This document shows, piece after piece, positions 27,669 to 35,213 of a stretch of 35,213 nucleotides of DNA (the stretch's first letter is position 1; the number at the start of each line of letters is the position of its first letter). The notes below the pieces were generated by a model. The model saw only the letters and a program-made list of their open reading frames with translations. It searched no databases and was not told the origin of the DNA. The DNA is taken from NCBI GenBank assembly GCA_012798835.1, contig JAAZML010000049.1, positions 1-35,213 of the forward strand, given 5' to 3'. This DNA comes from Clostridium sp. (GTDB taxonomy: Bacteria; Bacillota; Clostridia; Acetivibrionales; Acetivibrionaceae). The translations under genes and the position numbers were made by a program.

Positions 27669-29006
27669 ATGGATTTGGGCACATTAGGCAGGATACCTCC
27701 GCAAAATATTCAGGCGGAACAATCGGTTTTGGGTGCACTCCTTCTTGACAAGGAGGTATTGTCAAGTGTTACGGAGGTGATCTCCGGTCAGGATTTTTAT
27801 AGGGATGATCATAAGGAAATATTCGAGGCGGTTATTGATCTTTACGAAAGGGCGGAGCCAATTGATTTAATAACAATCTCAGAACAGCTAAAGGCAAGGG
27901 GCACCCTAGATTCTATTGGGGGTTTGGAGTACCTTGCATATTTGGCAAACAGTGTTCCCACAACCGCCAATGCAAAGCATTACGCAGGTATAGTAGAGGA
28001 AAAATCCATACTAAGGAAGCTCATAAGAGTTTCCTCCGAAATAGTTAATATGGGTTACGAAGCATCCGAAGAGGTTTCCTATGTTTTGGACAAAGCCGAG
28101 CAGAGTATTTTCGATGTTATGCAAAAAAGGAATACCCAAGGGTTTGCCCTCATAAAAGAAGTACTGGTAGATACTTTTAACCGTCTGGAGGAGTTATACA
28201 ACAACAAAGGCCATGTAACGGGTATACCTACTGGTTTTAGTGATCTTGATTTTAAGACCTCAGGGCTTCAAAAATCCGATCTCGTTTTGATAGCGGCAAG
28301 GCCGGCTATGGGTAAAACCTCTTTTGTACTCAATATTGCACAGCATGTTGCCATCCATGGGGGAGTGCCGGTGGCGGTATTTAGTTTAGAGATGTCAAAG
28401 GAGCAGCTTGTAAATAGAATGTTGTGTTCTGAGGCCATGGTGGATAGTCAGAAGATAAGGACAGGGAAACTTGATGATAATGACTGGCAAAAGGTTGCCA
28501 GGGCACTAGGCCCATTATCGGATGCTCCTGTCTACATAGACGATACCCCGGGTATTTCCGTGACCGAGATAAGGGCGAAATGCAGAAAACTCAAAATTGA
28601 AAAAGATTTAGGTTTGATTGTTATAGATTATATCCAACTAATGCAGGGCAGAGGCAGGGGAGAGAATCGCCAGCAGGAGATATCCGAGATTTCGAGGTCG
28701 TTGAAAATATTGGCAAAAGAGATTGATGTCCCTGTACTAACCCTTTCCCAGTTGAGCCGTGCACCGGAGCAAAGAGCTGATCACAGGCCGATACTTAGTG
28801 ATTTAAGAGAGTCAGGGGCGATAGAGCAGGATGCAGATATTGTAATGTTTCTTTACAGGGATGATTATTATAATCCCGAAACCGAAAAGAAGAACATCGC
28901 AGAAGTTATAATTGCAAAGCATAGGAACGGCTCAACAGGGGTTGTGGAACTTGCTTGGTTAGGTCAGTATACAAAGTTTGCAAACCTTGAAAAATTCAGA
29001 GGATGA
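27669..29006 (+). CDS. dnaB: Replicative DNA helicase
   Basis: A 445-residue hexameric helicase that unwinds DNA at the replication fork (named DnaC in Bacillus). The N-terminal domain (about 10-110, PPQNIQAEQSVLGALL) binds primase and loader, and the RecA-like core follows. Walker A is PAMGKTSF near residues 212-219, Walker B is LIVIDYIQLM near 315-325, and the DNA-binding SDLRESGAIEQDADIV segment is near 375-390. It contains no intein. The ATG lies 6 bases after rplI, and GGATGAG at the rplI end serves as ribosome site. Confidence 0.97.
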   Translation: MDLGTLGRIPPQNIQAEQSVLGALLLDKEVLSSVTEVISGQDFYRDDHKEIFEAVIDLYERAEPIDLITISEQLKARGTLDSIGGLEYLAYLANSVPTTANAKHYAGIVEEKSILRKLIRVSSEIVNMGYEASEEVSYVLDKAEQSIFDVMQKRNTQGFALIKEVLVDTFNRLEELYNNKGHVTGIPTGFSDLDFKTSGLQKSDLVLIAARPAMGKTSFVLNIAQHVAIHGGVPVAVFSLEMSKEQLVNRMLCSEAMVDSQKIRTGKLDDNDWQKVARALGPLSDAPVYIDDTPGISVTEIRAKCRKLKIEKDLGLIVIDYIQLMQGRGRGENRQQEISEISRSLKILAKEIDVPVLTLSQLSRAPEQRADHRPILSDLRESGAIEQDADIVMFLYRDDYYNPETEKKNIAEVIIAKHRNGSTGVVELAWLGQYTKFANLEKFRG

Positions 29007-29022
29007 TGCAGGGATATTTCAT

Positions 29023-30438
29023 ATGATCAGAGAAGTAAAAGAAACCATTAAAAAGTACGAACTTATTAAAAAAGGCGAAGGTCTAATAGTAGGTGTATCG
29101 GGTGGAGCAGACTCTATATGCCTTTTGCATATTTTACATACCTTAAAAGAGTGTATGCAAATAGAGCTTACAGCAGTCCATATTAATCATATGCTAAGAG
29201 CCGGGGAAGCTTTGGAAGATGAAAGGTATGTAGAGCGGATTTGTGCGGTACTGGATATCAGATTGGAAATTGTTCGCATTGATATAAAAAAGTCGGCCCA
29301 AAAACAGAAAATTTCTTTGGAAGAGGCCGGCAGGGAAGAAAGGTATAAAACATTTAACCTTATGGCCGATAGATACGGTGCAGGCAGGATCGCTGTTGCA
29401 CACAATAAGAACGATCAGGCCGAAACGGTCTTGATGAATATAATAAGGGGTTCTGGTTTAAATGGGCTCCAGGGAATGGAATACAAAAGGGGCGCAGTAA
29501 TAAGACCCCTTCTGGGAGTTGAAAGATCTGCCATAGAGGGCTACTGTAAAAAGCATAATTTAAATCCCAGGATTGATAGCTCAAATCTAGAGAGCATTTA
29601 CACCCGAAACCGCGTAAGACTAGATCTAATTCCCTATATTGATCATTTGTTTAAAACTAATATTACAAATAGCATAAACAAGATGGCACGCTTGATAAAG
29701 GACGACAATTTTTTCATAGAACAGCAGATCGACCAAATATACAATGAAGCAAAATTAGACGGTGACGGGGTAGGAATATCTCTGGATATTAAGGTTTTAA
29801 AAAAACACCCCATTGCTGCAGCAAAAAGGATTATTCGTAACGCTATAGGGGGGACTAAAGGAGATCTAAAAGGCATTGGAAGCAAACATATTGAAAGTGT
29901 GGTAGAACTTGCAATCGCTGGAAGGACGGGAGCGGTGATACAACTGCCCAAAGGAGTAAGGGCTGCAAAATCCTATAATATTTTGAAAATATATATTGAG
30001 GGTGAACAAGAGAAAAACCCTATTTTCAATAAAAAGATCCAAATACCAGGTACTGTGTTTATTGATGAAATAAATAAACACATAGACGCTGGTATAGTGG
30101 ATGGGGTTTTGGATACAAAAAATTTTACAGAAACTGGGGATGGGGGTATTACCCAGTTTTTTGATTATGAGAAGATAGGGGGCCCCATCTATGTAAGACA
30201 TCGGGAGGAAGGAGATGTTTTTAAACCACTTTACTCAATCGGAACAAAAAAGCTGAAAGAATTTTTTATTGATAATAAGATTCCAAGGCAGACAAGGGAT
30301 TCTATACCACTTATTTCAAAAGGAAGAGAAATTGTATGGATAATAGGATATAAAATAAGTGATAAATTTAAAGTAACTGAAAATACTAAAACTGTATTAA
30401 GATTATCTTTCGGGGACGGAAGACACAATTTAGAATAG
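29023..30438 (+). CDS. tilS: tRNA(Ile)-lysidine synthase
   Basis: A 471-residue ATP-dependent enzyme that changes C34 of the CAU-anticodon isoleucine tRNA to lysidine, so that AUA is read as Ile. That is important here, because ATA codons are frequent in these genes. The PP-loop SGGADS is at 26-31, followed by AVHINHMLRAGEALEDE and AVAHNKNDQAETVLMNIIRGSGLNGLQGM, the family core. The C-terminal substrate-binding domains (about 235-470) include VRHREEGDVFKPL and KKLKEFFIDNKIPRQTRDSIPLI. I start at ATG 29023, with CAGGGA 8 bases upstream; the longer in-frame start would overlap dnaB. Its order before hpt and ftsH is the classic Firmicute one. Confidence 0.95.
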   Translation: MIREVKETIKKYELIKKGEGLIVGVSGGADSICLLHILHTLKECMQIELTAVHINHMLRAGEALEDERYVERICAVLDIRLEIVRIDIKKSAQKQKISLEEAGREERYKTFNLMADRYGAGRIAVAHNKNDQAETVLMNIIRGSGLNGLQGMEYKRGAVIRPLLGVERSAIEGYCKKHNLNPRIDSSNLESIYTRNRVRLDLIPYIDHLFKTNITNSINKMARLIKDDNFFIEQQIDQIYNEAKLDGDGVGISLDIKVLKKHPIAAAKRIIRNAIGGTKGDLKGIGSKHIESVVELAIAGRTGAVIQLPKGVRAAKSYNILKIYIEGEQEKNPIFNKKIQIPGTVFIDEINKHIDAGIVDGVLDTKNFTETGDGGITQFFDYEKIGGPIYVRHREEGDVFKPLYSIGTKKLKEFFIDNKIPRQTRDSIPLISKGREIVWIIGYKISDKFKVTENTKTVLRLSFGDGRHNLE

Positions 30439-30535
30439 GCGGGAAAACAATCCGGTACATTTATAGAACCGGTTATGATAAAATAAAAGACCATGTTTGA
30501 AATGGTCACAAAAGTATTATTGTAGGAGGAAGGGA

Positions 30536-31087
30536 ATGACGGGGGAAATTGATGAGGTTTTGGTGGATCGAGAGTGTTTAAAGACCAGCGCAAAAGCACT
30601 GGGAAAAAGAATATCTCAAGATTATAAAGGGGAGGAACTTGTCCTTATCGGAGTATTAAAAGGGGGGATAGTTTTTTTTGCTGATTTAATAAGGCAAATA
30701 ACTATACCCATTGATATGGACTTCATTTCGGTATCAAGTTATGGTAGTTCTACTAGATCCTCTGGGGTAGTTCGAATAATTAAGGATATTGATATCGACA
30801 TAACCAACAAACATGTTCTTATCGTTGAGGATCTTGTAGATACGGGACTTACTCTACATTACCTCAAAAATCTTTTTAAAGCCAGGGGACCCAAAAGGGT
30901 TAGCGTATGTGCAGCCCTTGATAAACCCTCCCGCAGGAAGGTTGAAATAGGCATCGAATATAAGGGTATAACCATACCAGATAAATTTGTAGTAGGCTAT
31001 GGACTAGATTATGGGGGAAAATATAGAAACCTTGCGGATGTATGTGTTTTAAAACCTTGGGTTTACAAGGACGAGGATGAAATTTGA
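30536..31087 (+). CDS. hpt: Hypoxanthine phosphoribosyltransferase
   Basis: A 183-residue purine-salvage enzyme that joins hypoxanthine or guanine with PRPP. The PRPP-binding motif VLIVEDLVDTGLTL and the VLKGGIVFFADLIR, FISVSSYGSSTRSSGVVR (flexible catalytic loop) and PDKFVVGYGLDYGGKYRNL segments are all intact. The ATG at 30536 follows AGGAGGAAGGG; 13 upstream in-frame codons are not family-like. The 97-base gap after tilS holds two small hairpins but no clear terminator. It may share purine salvage with the guanine deaminase gene in this window, although the two are far apart. Confidence 0.95.
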   Translation: MTGEIDEVLVDRECLKTSAKALGKRISQDYKGEELVLIGVLKGGIVFFADLIRQITIPIDMDFISVSSYGSSTRSSGVVRIIKDIDIDITNKHVLIVEDLVDTGLTLHYLKNLFKARGPKRVSVCAALDKPSRRKVEIGIEYKGITIPDKFVVGYGLDYGGKYRNLADVCVLKPWVYKDEDEI

Positions 31088-31108
31088 CATTATAGCTAAA
31101 GGTTTTCT

Positions 31109-31140
31109 TGTGTTTTGGAAACCGTTATGTTAATATAATG
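31109..31140 (+). promoter_or_regulatory. Promoter candidate upstream of ftsH
   Basis: TTGTGT (31109-31114) and TAATAT (31132-31137) are 17 bases apart, and a perfect TATAAT overlaps at 31135-31140. The leader it would make is about 90 bases and contains the stem-loop at 31155-31216. Confidence 0.4.
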
Positions 31141-31154
31141 TAATAAATAATTAA

Positions 31155-31216
31155 GATCTATCCCACTGAAATGGGATTTAGAAGAATCACTAGGAATGTG
31201 TATCGCAAATAGATCT
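31155..31216 (+). other. Stem-loop leader just upstream of the ftsH ribosome site
   Basis: AGATCTAT (31155-31162) can pair with ATAGATCT (31209-31216), enclosing a small ATCCCA/TGGGAT hairpin (about 31161-31178). The structure ends 6 bases before the GGGAGG ribosome site. A role in control is inference only. Confidence 0.4.
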
Positions 31217-31236
31217 AATATAGGGAGGGAAGCTTC

Positions 31237-33039
31237 TTGAAACATTTTAAAAATATAAGCTTTTATATAATACTTACCGTTATATTATTAGCTTTTCTGG
31301 TACTTATCCAAAGTGGGACGGATACCAAAAAACAAAGGTATTCGGATCTTATAAGGGATATACACGACGGAAAGGTTCAAGAAATTGTATTAAAAGGGGA
31401 TAAGGCTCTTGTTCAGTATAAAGACAAAAAACAAAAGGATCAGTATGTATTTATACCCGATACAGCAGTTTTTATGGATGAAGTCAACGAACTGATACGC
31501 CAAGAGATGCTGGATTTTGACTCGGATCCGCCTCAAGCCCCGCCATGGTGGATTCAGATTGTGCCAATACTTGTGCTGACGGTCATTATAGTTTTGTTTT
31601 GGGTTTTCTTTTTACAACAATCCCAAGGAGGAGGCGGAAACCGTGTGATGTCCTTTGGGAAGAGTCGGGCAAAGATGATGGTTGACGACAAAAAAAAGGT
31701 CACCTTTAGGGATGTTGCAGGGGCTGATGAGGAAAAAGAAGAACTGATGGAAATTGTTGAATTTCTTAAGGACTCAAAAAGATTTCTGGAATTGGGAGCG
31801 AGAATACCAAAAGGCGTACTATTAGTAGGTCCGCCTGGTACCGGTAAAACCCTTCTAGCAAAGGCAGTATCGGGGGAGGCGGGTGTACCCTTTTTCACCA
31901 TAAGCGGTTCGGATTTTGTTGAAATGTTTGTGGGGGTTGGTGCCTCAAGGGTTAGAGATCTATTTGAGCAGGCAAAAAAGAATTCCCCTTGTATTGTTTT
32001 TATTGACGAGATTGATGCGGTGGGAAGGCATAGGGGTGAAGGTTTGGGTGGAGGACATGATGAACGTGAACAAACGCTGAATCAGCTTTTAGTGGAAATG
32101 GATGGGTTTGGCGTAAATGAAGGCGTAATAATTCTTGCTGCCACAAATAGACCGGATATATTAGATCCTGCATTGCTAAGACCGGGACGTTTTGATAGAA
32201 GGGTTGTTGTGGGTTTGCCGGATATAAAGGGAAGAGAGGAAATTCTAAAGGTCCATGCTAGGGGCAAGCCTTTGGCGGAGGATGTAAAGCTGGGTGAATT
32301 GGCCAAGAGTACTCCCGGTTTTACCGGCGCAGATCTGGAAAATCTTCTTAATGAGGCGGCATTGCTTGCGGCAAGAGTAAAGAAAGCAATGATAACCATG
32401 TCGGAAGTAAAAGAAGCTGTCTTTAAGGTTATTATTGGGCCTGAAAAGAGAAGCAGGGTGATAAGTGACGAAGAAAAGAAGCTTACGGCTTACCATGAAG
32501 CAGGTCATGCCATAGCTGTCAAGGCTGTATCTACAACCGATAAGGTAGATAGGATATCTATTATACCCTCGGGCATGGCCGGCGGTTTTACAGCATATAA
32601 ACCCGATGAGGATAAAGATTATGATACAAAAGCTCATCTACTTGAAAAAATAATAGTTTCCCTTGGTGGCAGGGCGGCTGAGGAAGTGGTTTTGGGTGAA
32701 ATAAGCACCGGGGCATATTCCGATTTAAAAAGGGCTAACGGAATAGCAAGGAGTATGATAACTAAGTATGGTATGAGTGATAAGCTGGGCAATTTAGTAT
32801 TTGGGAACGAAAGCGATGAAGTGTTTATTGGCAGAGATTTGGCCCAGGCTAGAAATTACAGTGAAGAGGTAGCGGCACAAATAGATCGGGAAGTTAAGCA
32901 CATAATTGATTCCTGTTACCAGAGGATTATTGGTATATTAAAGGAAAACATAAATAAGCTTCATGCTATAGCGAATGTACTAATTGAAAAAGAGAAGATT
33001 GAAGGCAGTGAATTTGAAGAGTTATATGCAAACGCATAA
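31237..33039 (+). CDS. ftsH: ATP-dependent zinc metalloprotease FtsH
   Basis: A 600-residue membrane-bound AAA protease that degrades misfolded membrane proteins and some regulators. Two transmembrane segments (about 7-25 and 107-127) flank a small extracytoplasmic domain. The AAA module has Walker A GPPGTGKT at about 198-205, Walker [11 protein letters not shown] and the second region of homology around [14 protein letters not shown]. The protease domain has the zinc motif HEAGH at about 420-424. The start codon is TTG, set by GGGAGG 8 bases upstream (31223-31228). Position after tilS and hpt is standard for Firmicutes. metK follows 73 bases after its stop. Confidence 0.97.
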   Translation: MKHFKNISFYIILTVILLAFLVLIQSGTDTKKQRYSDLIRDIHDGKVQEIVLKGDKALVQYKDKKQKDQYVFIPDTAVFMDEVNELIRQEMLDFDSDPPQAPPWWIQIVPILVLTVIIVLFWVFFLQQSQGGGGNRVMSFGKSRAKMMVDDKKKVTFRDVAGADEEKEELMEIVEFLKDSKRFLELGARIPKGVLLVGPPGTGKTLLAKAVSGEAGVPFFTISGSDFVEMFVGVGASRVRDLFEQAKKNSPCIVFIDEIDAVGRHRGEGLGGGHDEREQTLNQLLVEMDGFGVNEGVIILAATNRPDILDPALLRPGRFDRRVVVGLPDIKGREEILKVHARGKPLAEDVKLGELAKSTPGFTGADLENLLNEAALLAARVKKAMITMSEVKEAVFKVIIGPEKRSRVISDEEKKLTAYHEAGHAIAVKAVSTTDKVDRISIIPSGMAGGFTAYKPDEDKDYDTKAHLLEKIIVSLGGRAAEEVVLGEISTGAYSDLKRANGIARSMITKYGMSDKLGNLVFGNESDEVFIGRDLAQARNYSEEVAAQIDREVKHIIDSCYQRIIGILKENINKLHAIANVLIEKEKIEGSEFEELYANA

Positions 33040-33112
33040 GTTTTATTTGCGTGCTGCAGCATATACAAAGGAAGACAATAAAAGTTTTAACAAAAGATGG
33101 AGTGAAACAGCG

Positions 33113-34306
33113 ATGGCAAAGAAATTGTTTACATCGGAATCGGTTACGGAAGGTCACCCGGACAAAATCTGCGACCAGATATCCGATGCAATATTAGACG
33201 AAATTTTTTCAAAGGATCCCACGGCTCGGGTAGCATGTGAGACTTCCGTTACCACGGGGCTTGTTTTAGTAGCAGGAGAGATAACAACGAATTGCTATAT
33301 AGACATACCAAAGGTTGTAAGAAGGACAATAAAGGAGATAGGATATGACAGAGCAAAATATGGTTTTGACTGTGATACCTGTGCTGTTTTGACTTCGATC
33401 GATGAGCAATCACCAGATATTGCGATGGGTGTAGATAGGGCTTTGGAAGTAAAAACGGGTGATATAACCGATGAGAAAATTGAGGATATGGGTGCCGGTG
33501 ATCAGGGAATGATGTTCGGTTTTGCATGCGACGAAACGCCCGAACTTATGCCCATGCCTATTTCATTGGCACATAAGCTGACAAAACGCCTTAGCGATAT
33601 TAGAAAAGACGGTACATTGGATTATTTAAGACCCGATGGTAAATCCCAGGTTACGGTGGAATATGATGGGGATAGCCCAGTGCGGGTTGATACCGTAGTA
33701 ATATCTACACAACATAGTCCTGAAGTAGATAGAGATACCATTGAAGAGGATATTATAAAGCATGTTATAAAGCCAATTATACCCTCTGATTTGCTGGATG
33801 AAAAAACAAGGTACCTTGTAAACCCTACGGGGCGGTTTGTTGTTGGAGGCCCCCAGGGTGATGCGGGGCTGACAGGAAGAAAAATAATCGTAGATACATA
33901 TGGCGGTTATGCTAAACATGGGGGAGGGGCCTTTTCGGGGAAAGATCCTACGAAAGTGGATCGTTCCGCTGCGTATGCCGCTCGCTATGTCGCGAAAAAT
34001 ATTGTCGCCGCAGGGCTTGCCAAAAAGTGCGAGGTACAACTTGCCTACGCAATAGGTGTTGCAAAACCTGTATCAGTTAGGGTTGATACCTTTGGTACAT
34101 CTACTGTACCAGAAGAGAAAATTGAAGAATGTGTTTTAGAGACTTTTGACCTAAGGCCTGCTAGCATAATTAAGACTCTTGAGCTTAGAAGGCCCATTTA
34201 CAAGCAGCTTGCCGCCTACGGACATTTTGGAAGGGAAGATTTGGGGCTTTCATGGGAAAAGGTTGATAGGGCAGAGCAGTTAAAAGACACTATTAGTAAA
34301 TATTAG
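33113..34306 (+). CDS. metK: S-adenosylmethionine synthetase
   Basis: A 397-residue enzyme making S-adenosylmethionine from methionine and ATP. Signature motifs are intact: [21 protein letters not shown] at the start, [37 protein letters not shown], and [19 protein letters not shown] with the P-loop-like segment. I start at ATG 33113 ([10 protein letters not shown]), with GGAGTG upstream; the frame is open 43 codons further up, but those residues overlap ftsH and are not family-like. No SAM riboswitch or T-box is present in the short gap before it, so it is probably transcribed with ftsH or constitutively. A strong terminator follows. Confidence 0.97.
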   Translation: MAKKLFTSESVTEGHPDKICDQISDAILDEIFSKDPTARVACETSVTTGLVLVAGEITTNCYIDIPKVVRRTIKEIGYDRAKYGFDCDTCAVLTSIDEQSPDIAMGVDRALEVKTGDITDEKIEDMGAGDQGMMFGFACDETPELMPMPISLAHKLTKRLSDIRKDGTLDYLRPDGKSQVTVEYDGDSPVRVDTVVISTQHSPEVDRDTIEEDIIKHVIKPIIPSDLLDEKTRYLVNPTGRFVVGGPQGDAGLTGRKIIVDTYGGYAKHGGGAFSGKDPTKVDRSAAYAARYVAKNIVAAGLAKKCEVQLAYAIGVAKPVSVRVDTFGTSTVPEEKIEECVLETFDLRPASIIKTLELRRPIYKQLAAYGHFGREDLGLSWEKVDRAEQLKDTISKY

Positions 34307-34324
34307 ACAATAATAAAAAACCAT

Positions 34325-34381
34325 ACACCCCCTGTAACAGTCAAATGTGTTATTACATAAACTGTTGTAGGGGGTGTTTTT
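34325..34381 (+). terminator. metK terminator whose 3' arm holds the next gene's ribosome site
   Basis: Bases 34325-34341 pair with 34361-34377 without a mismatch (17 bp, two G-U wobbles, 19-base loop), and a five-T run (34377-34381) follows. The 3' arm contains AGGGGGTG (34369-34376), which is the only good Shine-Dalgarno for the ATG at 34382. In read-through mRNA this site would be paired. Confidence 0.88.
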
Positions 34382-34780
34382 ATGCTACAAATTTTTATAG
34401 AAATATCGGTTTGCGTTCTTGCAGCTTATGGCTTTATAACACTAATACATGAGACAGCGCTATTTGTGAAGCAAAATAGGAAATATAAAAATTGTATGAT
34501 AAAGCTCGTACTTGTTGTAAAAAACCAGGGGGAAACCATTGAGGGAGTGCTAAGAAGTGTCCTGCCTAGGGATTTTATAAGGAAACTTATGCCGGGAGGA
34601 AAGCTCACGATACTTGATATGGATTCTGTTGATGATACCATGGATATTTTAAAAAGGCTTGAAAGGGATTATGAATGTCTTGAAATATTAAAAGGAAGTG
34701 AAAAAGACCTGCTGTTTAGGTATTTCGATGTGAAAAACGGGGAAGAATCTGGGGCGGAATGTTCGGGGAAAAATACATAA
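34382..34780 (+). CDS. Small membrane-anchored protein, glycosyltransferase-like fragment fold
   Basis: A 132-residue protein whose function I do not recognise. Residues 3-29 form one hydrophobic segment, so it is probably anchored with the rest in the cytoplasm. Residues 40-105 (IKLVLVVKNQGETIEGVLRSVL, then LTILDMDSVDDTMDILKRL) resemble the first beta-alpha-beta units of family-2 glycosyltransferases, including a D-x-D-S-x-D-D-T stretch. The protein stops before any catalytic part, so it may be a short derived family rather than an enzyme. The last 25 residues are polar. Its ribosome site AGGGGG lies in the 3' arm of the metK terminator. There is no separate promoter between metK and this gene. 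Confidence 0.65.
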   Translation: MLQIFIEISVCVLAAYGFITLIHETALFVKQNRKYKNCMIKLVLVVKNQGETIEGVLRSVLPRDFIRKLMPGGKLTILDMDSVDDTMDILKRLERDYECLEILKGSEKDLLFRYFDVKNGEESGAECSGKNT

Positions 34781-34827
34781 AAAACCCAATAATGCTAAAT
34801 TAAATCCTAAAAATTACGATATAAATT

Positions 34828-34858
34828 TTGGATACCTGGAAATAAATTTGATTATAAT
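34828..34858 (+). promoter_or_regulatory. Promoter candidate for the 34892 gene
   Basis: TTGGAT (34828-34833) and a perfect TATAAT (34853-34858) are 19 bases apart, slightly long. The start codon is 34 bases after the -10, leaving room for a short leader with AGAGGTGAG. Confidence 0.35.
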
Positions 34859-34891
34859 TGGAATCCAATAATCAGTAGAGGTGAGCAAAGG

Positions 34892-35164
34892 ATGAAAAAA
34901 GGTACTGACATCGGAGAGGCAATTAAAATAAACGAGGATGGGTATGTATGGATAGTTGACGGGCAGGTATTTGTCAAAAACCAAATAGGTAGCGGGATGC
35001 CTCCCCTAATAAACCCGCACGGGGAAGTAAGGCTTATTATAAATGGTATGGAGGTAAATCATATTGTTATGGCTTCTGAAAATGACAACATTGAGTTAGA
35101 GGCCCTTGACGAAGAAAGAGGACTGGAAGTTCTGGTGGAAGTGTGTACGAGGGCATGGAAATAA
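34892..35164 (+). CDS. Small protein of unknown function, possibly FapA (DUF342) N-terminal-like
   Basis: A 90-residue soluble protein. GAGGTGAG is about 8 bases before the ATG. The pattern DGYVWIVDGQVFVKN, then GSGMPPLINP, then EVRLIINGMEV and an acidic end with ENDNIELEAL, recalls the N-terminal beta-rich region of FapA/DUF342 proteins. I hold this only loosely, since full DUF342 proteins exceed 400 residues. The protein ends at TAA 35162-35164 in a short non-acidic tail (CTRAWK), and another frame opens with ATG 35155 and continues past the window. Either a short gene overlaps the next one, or a single base error or frameshift splits one longer gene. Confidence 0.6.
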   Translation: MKKGTDIGEAIKINEDGYVWIVDGQVFVKNQIGSGMPPLINPHGEVRLIINGMEVNHIVMASENDNIELEALDEERGLEVLVEVCTRAWK

Positions 35165-35213
35165 TATCAAATAACGATATAATGATATTCGGGAATGTGA
35201 GCTTTGCTGCCCT
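35155..35213 (+). CDS. Start of an overlapping reading frame, cut by the window end
   Basis: From ATG 35155 the second frame reads MEIISNNDIMIFGNVSFAA to the edge without a stop. It overlaps the preceding gene by 10 bases, which would suit translational coupling. The ribosome site is poor (GGAAG 13 bases away). It may instead be the continuation of the preceding gene after a frameshift. Too little is present to name it. Confidence 0.3.
   Translation, partial: MEIISNNDIMIFGNVSFAA

Noticed and set aside
30489-30507. GACCAT/ATGGTC hairpin between tilS and hpt as a terminator
   Set aside because: The stem is 6 bp, no T-run follows, and the genes downstream belong to the same usual cluster.
33040-33112. 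Possible SAM riboswitch or T-box before metK
   Set aside because: The gap is only 73 bases and lacks the conserved cores of either class.

Overview
The window looks like a chromosomal segment of a spore-forming member of the Firmicutes, class Clostridia. The signs are a YabG sporulation protease, a T-box leader, Shine-Dalgarno sequences of the GGAGG type in front of almost every gene, AT-leaning base use with many ATA and AGA/AGG codons, and a V-type (not F-type) ATPase operon. A dockerin-bearing secreted protein suggests a lineage with cellulosome-like cohesin/dockerin biology. I cannot name the species.

Layout. The first 122 bases are the 3' end of a group II intron (domains V and VI). A secreted protein with 14 RCC1-type repeats and a C-terminal type I dockerin follows (359-2329) and converges on a LacI-family regulator (2426-3445, minus) across a shared hairpin terminator. 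Next come yabG, a minus-strand DedA membrane protein, a small DUF951 protein, an HtrA serine protease and a guanine deaminase. At 7506-14450 a sigma-A-like promoter, a T-box leader with a leucine (CUC) specifier and a terminator control ilvB-ilvN-ilvC-leuA-cimA, an operon for branched-chain amino acids in which isoleucine carbon can enter through citramalate. Convergent to it on the minus strand is a complete nine-gene V-type ATPase operon in the order H-I-K-E-C-F-A-B-D (23360 down to 14609). Its proteolipid carries the residues known to bind Na+ in Enterococcus hirae NtpK.

Divergent from the ATPase operon is a plus-strand run: pheA (prephenate dehydratase), a MazG-like protein, gdpP (c-di-AMP phosphodiesterase), rplI, dnaB, tilS, hpt, ftsH and metK. 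These are mainly housekeeping genes in an order familiar from Firmicutes. After metK a strong 17-bp terminator hairpin carries, in its 3' arm, the only good Shine-Dalgarno of the next gene, a small membrane-anchored unknown protein. The window ends with another small unknown protein and the start of an overlapping reading frame.

Most of the window is ordinary core genome. The items that deserve a second look are the RCC1-dockerin protein beside the intron, the metK terminator that buries a ribosome binding site, the unusual cofactor loop of IlvC, the stem-loop between the ATPase K and E genes, the AT-rich 16-bp inverted repeat before htrA, and the Na+ signature of the ATPase. I saw no CRISPR array, tRNA, rRNA, prophage or complete insertion sequence, and no clear novel multi-gene defence or mobile system.
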